From NCBI GenBank assembly GCA_021772775.1, contig JAJFLH010000020.1:62001-126000 (forward strand): a stretch of DNA of 64,000 nt, in the 5' to 3' direction. Positions 39,993 through 47,148 of this stretch are shown one piece after another. The notes under the pieces are model-generated. The model saw only the letters and a program-made list of their open reading frames with translations, did not search any database and was not told the origin of the DNA. Made by a program: the position numbers and the translations under genes. How positions within the stretch are numbered: position 1 is the first letter of the stretch; the number at the start of each line of letters is the position of its first letter. The DNA comes from Mariprofundus sp. GTDB lineage: Bacteria > Pseudomonadota > Zetaproteobacteria > Mariprofundales > Mariprofundaceae.

Positions 39993-40190
39993 AGTTAAAA
40001 CTATGTTGTTAGTCTGGATTATTCATGAATCAGCGTAATGATCGCGCAGGGCTTTTGTGTGCAACGAATTATTGCGAGCAAAGGAATAAGCGAGGATGCG
40101 CAGTATTTATATAATCCGGGTTAGTGCAAGGCTTGAGCAGTTACACATCAGCGTCATTCCGGCATGGTTTTAGCCGGAACCCACATGCCG
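39993..40190 (+). repeat. Dispersed intergenic repeat, copy 3 (split by an insertion)
   Basis: Left box GTTAAAACTATGTTGTTAGT (39993-40013 region) and right box GCAAGG...CAGCGTCATTCCGGCATG (from 40126) belong to the same repeat but are separated by 106 bp plus a duplicated hexamer. The right part keeps the CCGGC/GCCGG hairpin but ends in ACCCACATGCC instead of AATCCATGG. Confidence 0.78.
40014..40119. mobile_element. 106-bp MITE-like insertion inside repeat copy 3
   Basis: The insert begins CTGGATTATTCATG and ends ATATAATCCGG, imperfect terminal inverted repeats, and is flanked by the 6-bp direct repeat GTTAGT (40008-40013 and 40120-40125). Removing the insert and one hexamer restores the repeat as seen at 1740 and 5338. 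It encodes nothing, so a transposase acting in trans is implied. The ends remind me of IS1380-type termini, from memory only. Confidence 0.7.
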
Positions 40191-40355
40191 AAAAAAGTTG
40201 GACCCCTGACAAATTCTCTCAGAAATGACGTACGTATCGAATGTTTTTATTATACATATATAACGATTGTAATGTCTTAATACGGCTAGACAGAAGATAG
40301 ATAGCCACAGCTGGTTGAACCACACCTTATAAATAATTGAAAAAAGATGCGTTTT

Positions 40356-40373
40356 ATCATCAATGTTGATGAT
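40356..40373. promoter_or_regulatory. Perfect palindrome upstream of the DUF2235 gene
   Basis: ATCATCAA-TG-TTGATGAT, eight-base arms with a two-base centre, 152 bp before the DUF2235 start. It could bind a dimeric regulator or form a cruciform. The binding protein is unknown. Confidence 0.35.
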
Positions 40374-40525
40374 GAAATACTTTTTGTTTGTTCTATTATT
40401 TCGGGTTCTGGTGAGATGAGTGCGCAGAAAGCTTCAGCTGTCTGCTATACTGGAATGAGGAAAACGGGGGAGCTGCTAAAATAAGCTCATGATCCAGATG
40501 TATTGATTACGAGGGAGGGTAGTTT

Positions 40526-42070
40526 ATGGCTAAAAATATTATTGTATGTGCTGATGGAACGGGTAACAAAGGTGGCACTACGCCGGACAGTAATGTCTAT
40601 AAAACCTATAAAGCGATCCATAAACGTTTTAAAGGCAAAGTATCTGATGGTTTTGAATGTGATGAACAGGTTGTTTTCTATGATAACGGCGTGGGTACCG
40701 AGAAGAATAAATACCTGAGAGCACTTGGTGGTGGGCTGGGTTTTGGTTTTGAAGATAACGTGTGTGATCTGTATAAATTTCTGGCACGCAGTTATGAGCC
40801 CGGTGATCGCATCTATTTCTTCGGCTTTAGCCGGGGCGCATCAACAGTGCGAGCATGCAATGGTTTTATCAGTAAATGCGGCTTAGCAAAAGGCAAAGGG
40901 GAGCAGAATTCGGCACTTGATAAACTGGTGGTCGAGGCATTTGAAGCCTATAAACTGCATGAAACGAGGCCTGAACTGGCTGAAGGTCTGAAAAATTCAG
41001 AGCGTTCTTATGGTGCGGTGCCTGTCCACTTTATGGGGGTTTGGGATACGGTTGTGGCACTGGGCTTCCCCAAACGAACAGATGAAACAGGTACAGTGTC
41101 CAGAGCTTTAAATATAATCTCCGAAAAAGCCGAGAGCTGGCTGGATCAGAAATGGCCACACAGTTTTTATCATTACAAACTGACTAAGAATGTGACGAAT
41201 GGCTATCAAGCTTTGTCACTTGATGATGAACGCACGGCATTCTATCCCTTTGTATGGAATGAACAGGATAGGCCGGAAGGATCTACGGTGGAGCAGGTCT
41301 GGTTTGCCGGCATGCACTCCAACGTTGGTGGTGGTTATGAACGTTCGGGGCTGGCCAGTGTGGCGTTATACTGGATGATGTTGAGAGCGGAGAAGTGTGG
41401 CCTTAAATTTGAAGATAACGCCATACAGCAGGCCCTTGATGATAGTCATGAACACGGACGCATGTATGACTCACGCGATGGTGCGGCTGCAGCTTACCGC
41501 TATCACCCCAGAGAAATTGAGCAGCTATGTGATGGGCGAATGAATGGAGAGATCAAAATTCATCGTAGTGTCATTGATCGTTTGAATCATCGCACGGCTA
41601 ATTATGCGCCGGGCCATCTGCCCGGAACGTTTGACGTGGTTGAAGATGATCCTGATGCAGTAGTGGAGAGCAGGAATCCTGGTAGTCATGCCAAATGGAC
41701 GACTGTTCGTAACGAGATTAATGGCTGGGTGGCAAAGCGTAAACGTCTATATGAACGTGTGCTTACCTTTTTCCTGGCTGTAGTTCTTGCCGGGATAGTG
41801 AGCTGGTTTTTTGTAAGTGAACCAGATTGCATAACTGGGCCTTTGGCATATTTCGCTGATATTCTCACATATTTCGTGCCAGGGTTTCTTGAAAATCAGG
41901 TTCTTATTCTTGTCTTTGAGTACCCTTGGTCGCTGCTTCTGCTTGCATTGTGGATTACTTATTACGTCCGGCTCCGCAATGAATATCGTGCTGAAACAAT
42001 CAAAGCCCGCGAAAAACTGCGTCATCTGGTGATCCACGAGGAAAAAGCAGTTTCACCGGTTGAGGAGTAA
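40526..42070 (+). CDS. DUF2235 alpha/beta-hydrolase (Tle1-like phospholipase fold) with C-terminal membrane anchor
   Basis: A 514-residue protein. The N-terminal IIVCADGTGNKGG and the nucleophile elbow FGFSRGAST (GXSXG) define the DUF2235 hydrolase domain; later WDTVVALGFP, WFAGMHSNVGGGY and the His-bearing end of the domain agree. Some relatives are type VI secretion phospholipase effectors, but no VgrG, PAAR, Hcp or immunity gene is nearby. Two hydrophobic segments near the C-terminus (about 412-430 and 468-488) suggest inner-membrane anchoring. Strong GAGGGAGGG ribosome site; followed by an intrinsic terminator. Probably an orphan lipid hydrolase. Confidence 0.86.
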   Translation: MAKNIIVCADGTGNKGGTTPDSNVYKTYKAIHKRFKGKVSDGFECDEQVVFYDNGVGTEKNKYLRALGGGLGFGFEDNVCDLYKFLARSYEPGDRIYFFGFSRGASTVRACNGFISKCGLAKGKGEQNSALDKLVVEAFEAYKLHETRPELAEGLKNSERSYGAVPVHFMGVWDTVVALGFPKRTDETGTVSRALNIISEKAESWLDQKWPHSFYHYKLTKNVTNGYQALSLDDERTAFYPFVWNEQDRPEGSTVEQVWFAGMHSNVGGGYERSGLASVALYWMMLRAEKCGLKFEDNAIQQALDDSHEHGRMYDSRDGAAAAYRYHPREIEQLCDGRMNGEIKIHRSVIDRLNHRTANYAPGHLPGTFDVVEDDPDAVVESRNPGSHAKWTTVRNEINGWVAKRKRLYERVLTFFLAVVLAGIVSWFFVSEPDCITGPLAYFADILTYFVPGFLENQVLILVFEYPWSLLLLALWITYYVRLRNEYRAETIKAREKLRHLVIHEEKAVSPVEE

Positions 42071-42084
42071 GGAAAGGATTAATG

Positions 42085-42120
42085 CAGGCCTGGTAGCAAT
42101 CGCCAGGCCTGTTTTCTTTT
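42085..42120 (+). terminator. Intrinsic terminator after the DUF2235 gene
   Basis: CAGGCCTGG (42085-42093) pairs perfectly with CCAGGCCTG (42103-42111) around a 9-base loop, followed by TTTTCTTTT. Confidence 0.88.
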
Positions 42121-42196
42121 ATTATAGAACATGCATTGGCCTCTATCTGGCAACGGCTATAGCAGATACCACTTTTTTTATTATCTCCGGTAGCTG

Positions 42197-42289
42197 GTTA
42201 GAGCTATGTTATTCTGCAAGGTAATCGCAGCCACGCATCAGCGTCATTAAGGTATGCCTTTAGCCGGAATCCATGGGGCGGTAAAAGCT
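42197..42289 (+). repeat. Dispersed intergenic repeat, copy 4 (diverged)
   Basis: Left box GTTAGAGCTATGTTATTC then TGCAAGG; right box CAGCGTCATTAAGGTATG then CCTTTAGCCGGAATCCATGG. The left arm of the hairpin is mutated (AAGGT for CCGGC), so the stem is lost. The tail GCGGTAAAAGC matches the TTGTAAAAGC that follows copy 1. Confidence 0.75.
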
Positions 42290-42513
42290 GCTAGGGGGCA
42301 TCATCTTACTTTGCGATTTATCTGATTTGCCTTAGGCATTCACCTTGCCTGATAGAATCACTTAGGAATGGTGTAGGCGTTCGACTTTCTAGTTTGGACG
42401 AAGCCATCCACAATACTGTTTCGATAGGGCCGAGCATCAGTGTAATAAACTATAGCCATGCTATGTTGTGAGCAGATGCATTTCATAGCCACAGTTTTTT
42501 TCCTCATATCAAG

Positions 42514-42529
42514 TGTGACATAAGTCATA
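42514..42529 (+). promoter_or_regulatory. CRP-like site upstream of the 43-residue protein gene
   Basis: TGTGA-CATAAG-TCATA matches the CRP consensus TGTGA-N6-TCACA at 9 of 10 core positions. It lies 57 bp before the start codon at 42586. Candidate only, found by eye. Confidence 0.35.
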
Positions 42530-42585
42530 TTTAGATACTTTATAGCCTCTAATGTTTCGGTGATCAAATCAACAGAGGTAATAAT

Positions 42586-42717
42586 ATGCATGAAGAAATG
42601 ATGTTTGAAGATCACCACAGAACAAGTTCAAAGCGTGAAAAAGTTACATTTGCCCTACTTGTGGCAGGGGGCTTTATCTGCATGGCCCTGCTGGGCATTT
42701 TGCTCCAATTCTCATAA
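42586..42717 (+). CDS. 43-residue single-pass membrane protein
   Basis: A small gene with its own AGAGG ribosome site 7 nt before the ATG and a perfect terminator hairpin 49 bp after the stop. The product begins with a Met/His/Glu-rich segment (MHEEMMFEDHHR), then a basic patch (SSKREK), then one hydrophobic helix (residues 20-42, ending GILLQFS), so the N-terminus would be cytoplasmic by the positive-inside rule. I know no family for it. The site-plus-terminator layout makes it a likely real monocistronic gene. Confidence 0.6.
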   Translation: MHEEMMFEDHHRTSSKREKVTFALLVAGGFICMALLGILLQFS

Positions 42718-42765
42718 CTACCATTCATGCCGAGCGCCCAGGCTAAATATTGGCTGCCTAAGATC

Positions 42766-42800
42766 GAAACAACCACCAGCTTTGCTGGTGGTTGTTTCGT
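42766..42800 (+). terminator. Strong intrinsic terminator after the 43-residue gene
   Basis: A 15-bp perfect stem, GAAACAACCACCAGC (42766-42780) with GCTGGTGGTTGTTTC (42784-42798), three-base loop. The T-run after it is short (GTTAT) because the stem itself holds TTGTTTC. It may act on both strands, as the glycine-zipper gene ends toward it at 42984. Confidence 0.8.
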
Positions 42801-42983
42801 TATAAGAGGTCTACTACAGACATCGTCATGGATGTACCGCTACTAAGTGAAGAGGAAGATCTATAATGGTAGTGCCAAAATCATAGGCTTGATGAATAAA
42901 CGTACTTATTAATTATATTTTCTGAAATAAAAGGTTTCTCCCGTATTCTCGGAAGATACCTATTTGGATGAACAGACTCGCTA

Positions 42984-43478
42984 TTAGTGTCTGACGTTAT
43001 GCACATGATCATAACTGCGTGAATCAACATAGCGGCCTTGTATGCGGTTGTTGCTGTGAGCATACGATGTCTTATGCGGACGATGATCACTGTTACGTAC
43101 TACTGTTGTAGTTCTGTAATGCCTGTGTGAATCGGCATAGCGGGATTGCTTGCGGTTGCTAGAGTGAGAGTAAGATGCTTTCTGCGAACGATGTTTAGTG
43201 TGGTGCACAACTACTGACCTGTGATGGGTACGTGGCTGCTGAACTACATAAGCAGGTTGATGCTGGCTGGCGAGCAGTGCACCGGCGATGGTGCCTAGGA
43301 CTGCGCCAAAAACGGCGCCTTCAACGAGCTGATTGTTGCCGGAGCCTACGACGGCCCCGGTTGTTGCACCGACTACAGTACCAGTGGCCATGGAGCGATC
43401 CTGATATGAGGCGGCTTGTGCAAAGGGTGCGGCAAGCATTGCTGAGGTGAGTAGGGCAGCGGTAATAATTCGTTTCAT
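42984..43478 (-). CDS. Exported glycine-zipper protein with His-rich tandem repeats
   Basis: A 164-residue protein. Signal peptide with AQA-type end (LLTSAMLAAPFAQA), then a glycine-zipper pair (GTVVGATTGAVVGSG; GAVFGAVLGTIAGALLAS) as in 17-kDa surface antigens and Rcs-type lipoprotein relatives. The C-terminal half holds two diverged copies of a 37-38 residue repeat, RSQKASYSHSSNRKQSRYAD and RPHKTSYAHSNNRIQGRYVD at matching places, rich in His, Ser and Arg. Envelope location is likely; the repeat could bind metal or polyanions. No lipobox Cys. An AGGAG ribosome site precedes it. Confidence 0.75.
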   Translation of the reverse strand: MKRIITAALLTSAMLAAPFAQAASYQDRSMATGTVVGATTGAVVGSGNNQLVEGAVFGAVLGTIAGALLASQHQPAYVVQQPRTHHRSVVVHHTKHRSQKASYSHSSNRKQSRYADSHRHYRTTTVVRNSDHRPHKTSYAHSNNRIQGRYVDSRSYDHVHNVRH

Positions 43479-43626
43479 GATTCCTCTCCTGTGGGATGGT
43501 TTCCCTCATATGGAGAATCCTAGCCTCAGAAATGTGTGTGAGTTCATCTGCTGTGTAAAATGAATGTAAATAAATTGTAAAGACGCGCCTGAAATAGTCG
43601 GAGTTGTCCGCGAATACAGTCTTTAG

Positions 43627-43704
43627 ATGCTTTCAGCTTCATCATTAAATGAAGTGAAAGCATACTCATTTCATTGAAGCTTTGAAGGTTTGGCCTTCAT
43701 TTTT
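43627..43704 (+). ncRNA. Candidate small RNA: two hairpins ending in an intrinsic terminator
   Basis: ATGCTTTCAGCTTCAT (43627-43642) pairs with ATGAAGTGAAAGCAT (43649-43663), a long stem with one small bulge. Then TGAAGG (43683-43688) pairs with CCTTCA (43694-43699), followed by TTTTT. No gene precedes this on the plus strand, so the terminator would end an independent transcript. The 5' end is unknown. The rest of the 43479-44024 gap shows no gene besides the cold-shock promoter. Confidence 0.35.
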
Positions 43705-43953
43705 GGACTTTGTGTGCAAGCTCTTGAATGTTGAGCTTATGGAGATCGATGTTGTCAGACTCGATTGATTATTGCGGGGCAGGGAGAAGGTCATAACGGG
43801 CCAGCGTGAAGGTCTGGATGCCTCTGTTCAAGAAAATATCTGATCATATTATCTTTGCAGGAAAAGTTTTACTGGCCTGATACTCCTAGTTAGCTACACT
43901 GTGTTCCGCAAAACATTGCTTGTAGTATTTTTTAGACAGACTTGGAACTTTCC

Positions 43954-43981
43954 TTGATTGATCTTAATTTTCACTTATAAA
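43954..43981 (+). promoter_or_regulatory. Sigma70-like promoter of the cold-shock gene
   Basis: TTGATT (43954-43959), 16-bp spacer, TATAAA (43976-43981). The resulting leader would be only about 37 nt and AT-rich (includes AATTAATTAATTAAGG), too short for the long thermosensor leader of classical cspA. Confidence 0.55.
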
Positions 43982-44024
43982 TGCAAGTTTATGCAAAAAA
44001 ATTAATTAATTAAGGATTTATAAA

Positions 44025-44228
44025 ATGGCTACAGGTACTGTTAAATGGTTCAACGACACTAAAGGTTTTGGTTTTATCGCTCAGGATGATGGCGGAGATG
44101 ATGTTTTCGTACACTTTTCCTCAATTCAAGGTGATGGCTTTAAATCTCTGACTGAAGGTCAGGCAGTTGAATATGATGTTGAAGATGGAGCGAAAGGCCC
44201 ACAGGCTTCTAACGTTTACCCTAAATAA
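44025..44228 (+). CDS. CspA-family cold-shock / RNA chaperone protein
   Basis: A 67-residue single cold-shock domain. RNP1 KGFGFIAQ and RNP2 VFVHFSS motifs are intact, and [18 protein letters not shown] is the classic start. It binds single-stranded RNA or DNA and relieves secondary structure. AAGG ribosome site, sigma70-like promoter and terminator make it a complete monocistronic unit. Whether it is cold-induced cannot be told; the short leader argues for a constitutive or growth-phase paralogue. Confidence 0.95.
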   Translation: MATGTVKWFNDTKGFGFIAQDDGGDDVFVHFSSIQGDGFKSLTEGQAVEYDVEDGAKGPQASNVYPK

Positions 44229-44247
44229 GGTAACTAAGTCTCTTTTA

Positions 44248-44280
44248 AACACCTCGCCTAACAGCGGGGTGTTTTTTTTT
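44248..44280 (+). terminator. Intrinsic terminator after the cold-shock gene
   Basis: AACACCTCGC (44248-44257) pairs with GCGGGGTGTT (44264-44273), one T-G wobble, followed by a run of T. The following 250 bp to 44528 hold nothing recognisable. Confidence 0.9.
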
Positions 44281-44528
44281 GTGCCGGGCATGGCACAGCG
44301 CAGGTTTAGGAGGGTGAAAGTTCCTTTTTGCGCCGAATTGATGGGAAGAAGCAGTCTATGCAGAGGAGCATCGTGAGTTGGATCTGAAGAGGCCTGTGAC
44401 AACCAAGCTGATGGATAGTCTACTTTTGAATAGGCAGGAGAATCGTACTAAAATGATACCTATCACTGTGAATAAGTGGTAAAAAACTGGATGTTTTTAA
44501 TGCGATTGGCCTGTTTGAACAGGTGCTT

Positions 44529-45221
44529 TCAGTCGTTTTGTGGCTCAGAAAGCTGTAGATAGGCTGGTTCTGAGGTGAGTGTGCCAACAAGGTAGAGAAA
44601 CAGTGCATACTCCGAAAACTCAATAACTGGTGTAATCAATACCTGCCAGATATTCAGTTCTTCACTTGCGGTAAAGGTAATGCTTGTAGCCAGTATGATA
44701 ATGAGCAGTAACAGCGCCAGCGATATGTTTGGCAGCAGTTTGGGGAGCTTGTTCAATAACAGTTTGAGTGTGGGCCAGAGATCGAACTCCTTTTTGAGTA
44801 AAATAATCGCTGTTCCCATGATCAGAGATACCACCAGACAGACACTTATGGCGAAAGTGATTATTGCCGAACCAACACTGCCTTCGCCTGAAACCATGAC
44901 GACAGAGAAAGCAAATATTAAAGGTATTATCCATAACATAGATAGTTTGATCGTAAACAGCAGAACAGGAACGATGACTGGTTTGGCTCTTGCCATGGCT
45001 TGCGCTGTAGTGGCGCGAAACTCGCCGTGGGTAAAGCAGTTATAAATTCCTGTGCCAATATAGAATGTGAGCGCCATCAGTATCCATGAGGCAAAGCTGC
45101 TAGCGCCCTCGCTGGGTACTAGATTGCCGAGTGTCGAGATGCCAGCGACCAGCCAGACGGCTGGGCTTGCCAGTAGGTGCTCCATAATGATGATGTATTT
45201 TGCTATTTGATCACTAAACAT
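44529..45221 (-). CDS. Polytopic membrane protein of unknown function
   Basis: A 230-residue protein with about five or six hydrophobic segments (for example WLVAGISTLGNLV, SWILMALTFYIGTGIY, VIVPVLLFTIKLSMLWIIPLIFAF, NISLALLLLIIILATSITF). No family is recognised. I choose the ATG at 45221 (MFSDQIAKYIII), preceded by AGAGGA about 10 nt away; the frame opens 17 codons earlier, but that part is polar and less likely. It stands alone, facing away from the operon at 45783. Confidence 0.65.
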   Translation of the reverse strand: MFSDQIAKYIIIMEHLLASPAVWLVAGISTLGNLVPSEGASSFASWILMALTFYIGTGIYNCFTHGEFRATTAQAMARAKPVIVPVLLFTIKLSMLWIIPLIFAFSVVMVSGEGSVGSAIITFAISVCLVVSLIMGTAIILLKKEFDLWPTLKLLLNKLPKLLPNISLALLLLIIILATSITFTASEELNIWQVLITPVIEFSEYALFLYLVGTLTSEPAYLQLSEPQND

Positions 45222-45680
45222 GTTTTTGTGTTCCTCTTTGCCAAAGCTTCCAGCTATGGGGATAGGGAGCAAGCCTGACGTTGGCCGTAGATGGGATTGA
45301 CTATTTTTGTCTGAATTTTACTCACCGTTTAAAAGGGAACAGGCTTTTATTTTGTGATATGCCCAAGTAAAAGCACAACAGGGTCGGAGCACGTTAAGTG
45401 ATAAAAAATAAGACCGAATTTCCATTCAAATATAGCAAGAGATTGGTACGCAGTTGCAGGGAAGAAAGACAATGCACGAATGGTTGATTATCGATTCCGA
45501 GAACAGGAGCCTTTTTATCGCGGGCCCCTGAAAAGGATGTTTAAGGTCGAATAATGCAGTTTTTTTGATGAATATATTGACGCATGAATAGGTTAGATTT
45601 GTCTTGCTCTGTATGATCATTCATCAGGATATAGTAATATTTAGTTTGAAAATACCATAATAGAGATAAGGCGTAGGCCT
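45222..45680. other. AT-rich intergenic region
   Basis: About 460 bp between divergent genes, rich in A/T, with no frame or repeat I can support. Its right end leads into the promoter at 45681. Confidence 0.5.
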
Positions 45681-45709
45681 TTGAGTTTGGAATATATTTT
45701 ATGTATAAT
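45681..45709 (+). promoter_or_regulatory. Sigma70-like promoter of the amine/imine oxidoreductase operon
   Basis: TTGAGT (45681-45686), exactly 17 bp, then a consensus TATAAT (45704-45709) preceded by TG. Transcription would start near 45716, about 67 nt before the first start codon. Confidence 0.7.
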
Positions 45710-45727
45710 CTTTTGCCGTAAAAACTT

Positions 45728-45746
45728 CCCAGGGATTCTGGGTTTT
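45728..45746 (+). promoter_or_regulatory. Leader hairpin followed by T-run
   Basis: CCCAG (45728-45732) pairs with CTGGG (45738-45742), five-base loop, then TTTT. It lies in the predicted leader, 37 nt before the operon start codon. It could be a weak attenuator or an RNA-binding site; only five base pairs, so uncertain. Confidence 0.3.
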
Positions 45747-45782
45747 GGATCACAGAGATAATTAATTTGAAAGAAGGACGTC

Positions 45783-46841
45783 ATGAGTCATCACGAAGTA
45801 GATTTTAAATATTTTTCTCAGGAAAGTCTGCTTAACGCAGGCTGTTTTGATATGCGTCTGATTATCGAGGTGGTCGAGCGAACGCTGTTGGACTTTGAAA
45901 AAGGTTCGATCATGTTTCCGGAAAAAATTGTACAGATTTTCGACGAGAAGACTCAGAACCGAATCAACTGTCTGCCGGCAACGATGCTTGATGAAAAGAT
46001 ATGCGGTGTAAAATGGGTGTCGGTGTTCCCTGATAATCCACGTAAATATGATGTGCAGAATCTATCTGCTATTTTTGTATTGTCGGAGATCGAACGCGGT
46101 TTTCCTGTTGCGGTGATGGATGGCACGCTCGCGTCCAATATGCGGGTGGGCGCTGTGGGTGCTGTTGCTGCGAAGCATCTTGCCATTAAGGATGCGGAAA
46201 CCATCGGCTTTATCGGTGCTGGAGAGCAGGCGAAGATGCACCTTCTGGCGATGAAGGTGGTGCGTCCCACGCTTAAGGTTTGCCGCGTTACGGCGCTTAC
46301 CGCTGCTGAGGAGCAGGGATTTATCGATCAGCTCTCTCCGATTTTGCCCGATATGGAGTTTATCGCTGCAAACGGTGATATCCGCTTAGCAATGGAGGGG
46401 GCCGATATTCTGGTCACGGCAACAGGTGCTCAGGCACCACTGCTTAAAGCTGAGTGGGTCAAGCCCGGTGCCTTTTACAGCCATGTTGGTGGCTGGGAGG
46501 ATGAGTATGCTGTGGCCTCCCTCTGCGACAAGATTGTCTGCGACGATTGGGATACAGTGAAGCATCGTACGCAGACAGTGAGCCGGATGTATAAAGAGGG
46601 GCTGATTGATGATGACGATGTTCATGCAGATCTGCATGAGTTGGTATCGGGCGACAGACCGGGTCGCGAGTCAGATGATGAGCGCATATATTTTGATGCA
46701 GTGGGACTCTCATACCTTGATGTCGCCATTGCACTGACCATGTTTAAGCGTGCCAAGGCTGCCAATGCGGGCAAATCTCTGGAGCTGCAGCACGAGATGA
46801 TTTTTGAACACTTTGATATCGCTAGCAAGGTGCTTCTCTAG
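45783..46841 (+). CDS. Ornithine cyclodeaminase / mu-crystallin family protein (tyramine oxidase subunit B-like)
   Basis: A 352-residue NAD(P)-binding protein. The Rossmann motif GFIGAGEQAKMHLLAM and upstream GTLASNMRVGAVGAVAA are typical of the family, whose members deaminate ornithine, reduce cyclic imines (ketimine reductase) or make opine-like amino acids. The start HHEVDFKYFSQESLLNAGCFD resembles proteins labelled tyramine oxidase subunit B. AAGGACG ribosome site. It heads a five-gene operon with a three-subunit flavin oxidoreductase and RidA, so an imine is the likely shared intermediate. Substrate unknown. Confidence 0.85.
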   Translation: MSHHEVDFKYFSQESLLNAGCFDMRLIIEVVERTLLDFEKGSIMFPEKIVQIFDEKTQNRINCLPATMLDEKICGVKWVSVFPDNPRKYDVQNLSAIFVLSEIERGFPVAVMDGTLASNMRVGAVGAVAAKHLAIKDAETIGFIGAGEQAKMHLLAMKVVRPTLKVCRVTALTAAEEQGFIDQLSPILPDMEFIAANGDIRLAMEGADILVTATGAQAPLLKAEWVKPGAFYSHVGGWEDEYAVASLCDKIVCDDWDTVKHRTQTVSRMYKEGLIDDDDVHADLHELVSGDRPGRESDDERIYFDAVGLSYLDVAIALTMFKRAKAANAGKSLELQHEMIFEHFDIASKVLL

Positions 46842-46845
46842 TTAG

Positions 46846-47148
46846 ATGCCTGTATTTCGTCGGTTAGAAGAAGCGGACATTCGCTGGGTTGAGATCCAGA
46901 TTGATGGTCAGACCACGCAAGCCCGTGAGGGTGATTCGGTAGCTGCCGCACTACTCGCTGCAGGGCTTCGATCCTGTCGCACCAGCCCCATATCAGGAGC
47001 ACCGCGTGCCCCGTTCTGCATGATGGGCGTCTGCTATGAGTGCCTGGTGGAGGTTGATGGTATACCAAACAGGCAATCCTGCCAGATCACTGTGCAGGAA
47101 GGCATGCAGATTCGCCGCCAAATCGGTACGGCTAAAGGGTATCGCTAA
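46846..47148 (+). CDS. (2Fe-2S) subunit, HcnA / opine-oxidase gamma-like
   Basis: A 100-residue ferredoxin-like subunit. Cysteines fall in the pattern SCRTSP...FCMMGVCYECLVEV...QSC, the plant-type [2Fe-2S] site found in HcnA and in the N-terminus of sarcosine oxidase alpha. It would pass electrons within a heterotrimeric amino-acid or opine dehydrogenase. It starts 4 bp after the previous stop and shares one base with the next gene (TAATG). A separate small subunit, not fused to alpha, is the HcnABC/OoxAB arrangement. Confidence 0.85.
   Translation: MPVFRRLEEADIRWVEIQIDGQTTQAREGDSVAAALLAAGLRSCRTSPISGAPRAPFCMMGVCYECLVEVDGIPNRQSCQITVQEGMQIRRQIGTAKGYR

Noticed and set aside
40526-42070. Type VI secretion effector
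   Set aside because: DUF2235 overlaps the Tle1 family, but no VgrG, PAAR, Hcp, adaptor or immunity gene is nearby, and the C-terminus looks membrane-anchored.
42358-42618. 86-codon minus-strand ORF
   Set aside because: It overlaps the better supported 43-residue gene on the other strand and has no ribosome site or family resemblance.
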